From the NCBI GenBank assembly GCA_021770615.1, contig JAETQR010000001.1, forward strand, positions 1 through 64,000: a DNA stretch of 64,000 nt. Reading direction: 5' to 3'. A program made the translations under genes and the position numbers. Below are positions 60,916 through 64,000 of this stretch, piece after piece. A model generated the notes under the pieces. That model ran no database searches, had not been told where the DNA came from, and worked only from the letters and a program-made list of their open reading frames with translations. This DNA is from Lachnospiraceae bacterium (GTDB lineage Bacteria; Bacillota_A; Clostridia; Lachnospirales; Lachnospiraceae). Every line of letters begins with the position of its first letter. Position 1 is the stretch's first letter.

Positions 60916-62934
60916 TTACAAATAAATCTTTCTTCCCTTTTCATCTTCAATGCCGCATTTCCGATAAAAATATGTATTTACCTGATCGCGCCACTCACGC
61001 GCATTCACAAGCTGCCTTTCAAACCGTTCTGTCACACACCGAAACGCACGCTCTTCGATCTTTCCTTCCAGAGAAGACCATCCCTGCCGGAACTGCTCCA
61101 CCTCTTCGACTCCCTCAAAATGCGTATCATAGATATGCTGGATCAAAGTCTTTCCGGTCTTAAGCATATATTGATACGGCACATGATGGAAGAAAAGCAA
61201 AAGCTCTTCCGGGCATTTTCCCATATCTGCATAGACCGATCGCCACGGTTCATTGTACTGGCTTACATATCCGGTTCCCTCCATCGTCCGGTCCACACCG
61301 ATGCCATGAAGATCCGCCCGGTGATACGTCCCCCACCGGTCATATTCATAGCCATCGATATTCGGTCCGTAATGATAATGAGGCGTCACCATCCAGCCGA
61401 TCCCAAGCGGCGCATTATATTTTTCATAAGCAGCCCAGGAATTACAAAGTATCGGTACAACCGTATCCACTACCTCTTCTTCATCTGACAGCGAGAGTTT
61501 CGTCCACTCAGCGGCAATTTCTTCTGCTGTCAGCGAGGGGTCCATGGAAAGGCGCCCGAATCCGTAAAGATTGGCGGCAGCAAGATCATTTCCCGTCCAG
61601 TTTTCATCATCACCGGTATTGATCACGCCGGCCATTCCGCAACGGGACTGTCCATAACTCTTTCCCGAAACAACTTTTTCTACCGTTGTCCCCTCTCCAT
61701 CTCCATACGTATCAAACGATAAGATTTCCTTCCACATCGGGACGAGATAGCAAAGATCGATCTGCTGTCCCGTATATTCCTGTGCAATCTGGACCTCAAG
61801 GATCATATTCGTTTTTCTAAGTCCGCCAAAGAGCGGCGAGACCGGTTCTCTGACCTGAAAATCCATCGGTCCGTTCTTGATCTGCAGAATAACATTATCA
61901 TCAAATGTTCCGTCTAACGGCATGAAATGATCGTAGGCTGCTCTGGCACGATCCGTCTTGCGGTCTCTCCAGTCCTGCCCGCAGTTATATACGAAACACC
62001 GCCAGACGACAATCCCCCCATAAGGCGCCAGCGCCCTTGCAAGCATATTAGCGCCATCCGCATGGGTACGCCCATAGGTAAACGGTCCCGGTCTTCCCTC
62101 CGAATCCGCTTTCACAAGAAAACCGCCAAAACCGGGGATCACATCATAAATATGCTCTACCGCTCCCTTCCACCAGGAAATGACCTCTTCATCCAACGGA
62201 TCCGAAACAGCAATCCCGCCAAGCTCCATCGGCGCTGCAAAATTAACGCTTAAAAACAGCTTAATGCCATACCTGGCAAACAGATCCGCATACTGCTTCA
62301 CCTGATCCAGATATACGTCTGTTATGAGATACGTCTCTTTTTCATGAACATTTACATTATTGATCACGATTGCATTGGTCCCGATCGAAGCCATCAGCCG
62401 GGCATACATTTCTATTCTATCACTGTAGAACATTTTGTGATCGTCATAGAAAAAGGATCTGCCTGAATACCCTCTCTCAATACTGCCATCCATGTCATCC
62501 CAGTGGTTCATCATCCGAAGCGGCATAGACGGCGTACACGTATATGGCAGTTTTTCCTCCAGTTCTCCCAACCGGACCATGCGCAGGAAAGCAAATACCC
62601 CCTGAAGCAATGCTTCTTGTGTCTTTCCTGTGATGATCATGCTATCTTCCTCTTCACGGATGACAAATGTCTGCTCTGCCAGTCCTGCATCGACTCCCGC
62701 AGTCGCCATGTTCTCATCCACCTCGAGACAAACAGCCGGTTCCTCCATGATCTCATGGTGCAGGCAAACCGTCTCACCAAGCATTTCACTCATGGAAACA
62801 CAATATTCCTCCCCCGCAGTATCAGCCACCTGCCCCTCCGCTAAAAGAACCGGATGATAGTAACACGGTTTTTTCTTCCATTCCGAAATCGGCTTATGAG
62901 CAAGCCAGCATTCTGTATAATTTGTTAAATTCAT
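60916..62934 (-). CDS. aguA: GH67 alpha-glucuronidase
   Basis: The 672-residue protein is a cytoplasmic GH67 enzyme with no signal peptide. E279 in [12 protein letters not shown]358 in [14 protein letters not shown] and E386 in QIAQEYTGQ have the same spacing (79 and 28 residues) as the acid and two bases known in GH67 alpha-glucuronidases. It releases (4-O-methyl)glucuronic acid from the end of xylo-oligosaccharides. It is followed by uxuA and uxuB, which degrade the uronate. Confidence 0.95.
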   Translation of the reverse strand: MNLTNYTECWLAHKPISEWKKKPCYYHPVLLAEGQVADTAGEEYCVSMSEMLGETVCLHHEIMEEPAVCLEVDENMATAGVDAGLAEQTFVIREEEDSMIITGKTQEALLQGVFAFLRMVRLGELEEKLPYTCTPSMPLRMMNHWDDMDGSIERGYSGRSFFYDDHKMFYSDRIEMYARLMASIGTNAIVINNVNVHEKETYLITDVYLDQVKQYADLFARYGIKLFLSVNFAAPMELGGIAVSDPLDEEVISWWKGAVEHIYDVIPGFGGFLVKADSEGRPGPFTYGRTHADGANMLARALAPYGGIVVWRCFVYNCGQDWRDRKTDRARAAYDHFMPLDGTFDDNVILQIKNGPMDFQVREPVSPLFGGLRKTNMILEVQIAQEYTGQQIDLCYLVPMWKEILSFDTYGDGEGTTVEKVVSGKSYGQSRCGMAGVINTGDDENWTGNDLAAANLYGFGRLSMDPSLTAEEIAAEWTKLSLSDEEEVVDTVVPILCNSWAAYEKYNAPLGIGWMVTPHYHYGPNIDGYEYDRWGTYHRADLHGIGVDRTMEGTGYVSQYNEPWRSVYADMGKCPEELLLFFHHVPYQYMLKTGKTLIQHIYDTHFEGVEEVEQFRQGWSSLEGKIEERAFRCVTERFERQLVNAREWRDQVNTYFYRKCGIEDEKGRKIYL

Positions 62935-62949
62935 AAAACATCTCCATTC

Positions 62950-63999
62950 CTATTCCGGGATCACGACATCCGCTCCGGTATGCTTCACAATATACTTCTC
63001 CGGCTCTGTTCCGGTCAGCTGTACGCTTCTTCTGTCCGGCAGACATGTCCCCACATAGACTTCATAGTCACAGGCATTTAAAATCTTTACACCCTCTTTA
63101 TTGTACAGTGCAAAATCTTCTGCCTTTACTGCCAGCGTAACCTCTTTTGTCTCACCTGGCTTCAAAGATACCTTTTTCAGTGCTTTCATCTGATAATTTG
63201 GCGCATCCTCCATACAGGCCCTGATATATACCTGTACCGTTTCTGCCCCTTCCACTTTTCCGGTATTCTTTATCGAAGTCCGTATCGCAATACTCCCTCC
63301 CTCTTCGATCGAATCCGATGAGAGTTCCGTACCACTTAGTGCAAAACTGGTATAACTCAGACCATATCCGAATGGATACAGTGCCTCCTGTTTCATATAA
63401 CGGTATGTCCGGTTTTTCATCGAATAATCTTTAAAATCCGGTAGTTCTTCTGTCGTGCGGTAGAAGGTAACCGGTAGTTTTCCCTCCGGACAAAACTCAC
63501 CAAAGAGAATCTCTGCGATTGCTTTTCCGCCTCTGGCTCCCGGATACCATCCCTGAAGAATTGCAGGGACATTCTCATCCGCATACGGAACAGCAAGCGC
63601 ACTGCCTGAAAGAAGAACGAGCACAACCGGCTTTCCGGATCTTACCAGTTCTTTGAGCACTTCCTCCTGAAGACCCGGGAGCGCTAAGCCCGGTTTATCC
63701 CCGCTGGCAAACTCATTTCCCTCATCTCCCTCTTCTCCTTCAAGGCTTGCATCCAGTCCCAGGCAGGCGATGATCACATCAGAAGCCTCTGCCACAGCAC
63801 GAACCTCGGACATGCGGTCATTTCCCTGTGACAGTCCCTGGATCCGGTCTTTGCACAGATGGCATCCCTCCGAATACATGACTCTTACATCCTCACCCAC
63901 ATATCTCTGGATTCCCTCAAGAATCGTTATATACTCTGATGCGGTTCCCTCATAATTTCCTACAAGAGCCTTCCTGTTATTCGCATTCGGTCCGACCAC
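62950..63999 (-). CDS. GH3 beta-glycosidase, C-terminal part (cut by window end)
   Basis: The visible 349 residues are the C-terminal part of a GH3 protein: VGPNANNRKALVGNYEG, the second alpha/beta domain with VVLVLLSGSAL and GWYPGARGGKAIAEILFGE, and the fibronectin-III-like end with YPFGYGLSYTSFALS. The N-terminal barrel with the nucleophile Asp lies outside the window. It precedes aguA by 15 bases, so it is probably a beta-xylosidase acting on the xylo-oligosaccharides freed of glucuronate. Substrate is inferred from context. Confidence 0.88.
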   Translation of the reverse strand: MVGPNANNRKALVGNYEGTASEYITILEGIQRYVGEDVRVMYSEGCHLCKDRIQGLSQGNDRMSEVRAVAEASDVIIACLGLDASLEGEEGDEGNEFASGDKPGLALPGLQEEVLKELVRSGKPVVLVLLSGSALAVPYADENVPAILQGWYPGARGGKAIAEILFGEFCPEGKLPVTFYRTTEELPDFKDYSMKNRTYRYMKQEALYPFGYGLSYTSFALSGTELSSDSIEEGGSIAIRTSIKNTGKVEGAETVQVYIRACMEDAPNYQMKALKKVSLKPGETKEVTLAVKAEDFALYNKEGVKILNACDYEVYVGTCLPDRRSVQLTGTEPEKYIVKHTGADVVIPE

Positions 64000-64000
64000 T

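Overview
The window is chromosomal DNA of a motile, low-to-mid GC, Gram-positive anaerobe of the Clostridia, most likely family Lachnospiraceae (Roseburia-like; the genus is my inference). Supporting signs are a full flagellar/chemotaxis cluster of Firmicutes type (FliY rather than FliN, CheD, FlhF/FlhG, FlbD, CodY directly upstream of flgB), the forespore sigma factor SigG, a DUF6115 protein, and a glucuronoxylan-use operon.

Layout. (1) 1-5.8 kb: a 3'-truncated LysR regulator, a membrane metallophosphoesterase, a TauE/SafE exporter, and a divergent unit of response regulator, histidine kinase, nitroreductase and flavodoxin. (2) 5.8-12 kb: an RND exporter with a long coiled-coil insert, an alpha/beta hydrolase and a divergent TetR regulator. 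A TTGAG-repeat box stands in front of the response regulator, the exporter on its other side and the RND pump in the same geometry, so these genes look like one regulon. (3) 12-13.2 kb: decayed fragments (sortase, PLP decarboxylase, esterase). (4) 13.2-15.1 kb: tsf and rpsB with a good sigma-A promoter. (5) 15.2-49.6 kb, all on the minus strand: the fla/che locus flgB-flgC-fliE-fliF-fliG-fliH-fliI-fliJ-motE-like-fliK-flgD-(TIGR02530)-flgE-flbD-motA-motB-fliL-fliM-fliY-cheY-fliO-fliP-fliQ-fliR-flhB-flhA-flhF-flhG-pilZ-cheB-cheA-cheW-cheD-(membrane protein)-sigD/fliA-fapA-(hypothetical)-DUF6115-mltG-like. (6) 49.7-56.2 kb: codY, topA, dprA, comM, nrdR and a YlmC/YmxH protein. (7) 56.4-58.1 kb: sigG on the plus strand, then two ~236-bp near-identical structured repeats flanking a small antitoxin-like gene. 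(8) 58.1-64 kb: uxuB, uxuA, a GH67 alpha-glucuronidase and a GH3 glycosidase that runs off the window.

How the genes work together. Region 5 builds the basal body, export gate, motor, switch, rod and hook, and holds most of the chemotaxis core. Flagellin, FlgM, CheR, CheC and receptors are not in this window. The order dprA-topA-codY-fla/che-sigD-rpsB-tsf matches the arrangement known from Bacillus subtilis, with local losses (trmFO, xerC, hslVU, cheC) and local gains (fapA and three little-known proteins). Region 8 takes (methyl)glucuronic acid off xylan fragments and feeds it through fructuronate/mannonate.

The least explained signals are the shared TTGAG boxes, a small hairpin abutting the Shine-Dalgarno sequence of fliI, nrdR and uxuB with compensatory base changes, the duplicated hairpin element after sigG, and a 19-bp tandem repeat next to fliK. 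I saw no rRNA, tRNA, CRISPR array or intact insertion sequence.
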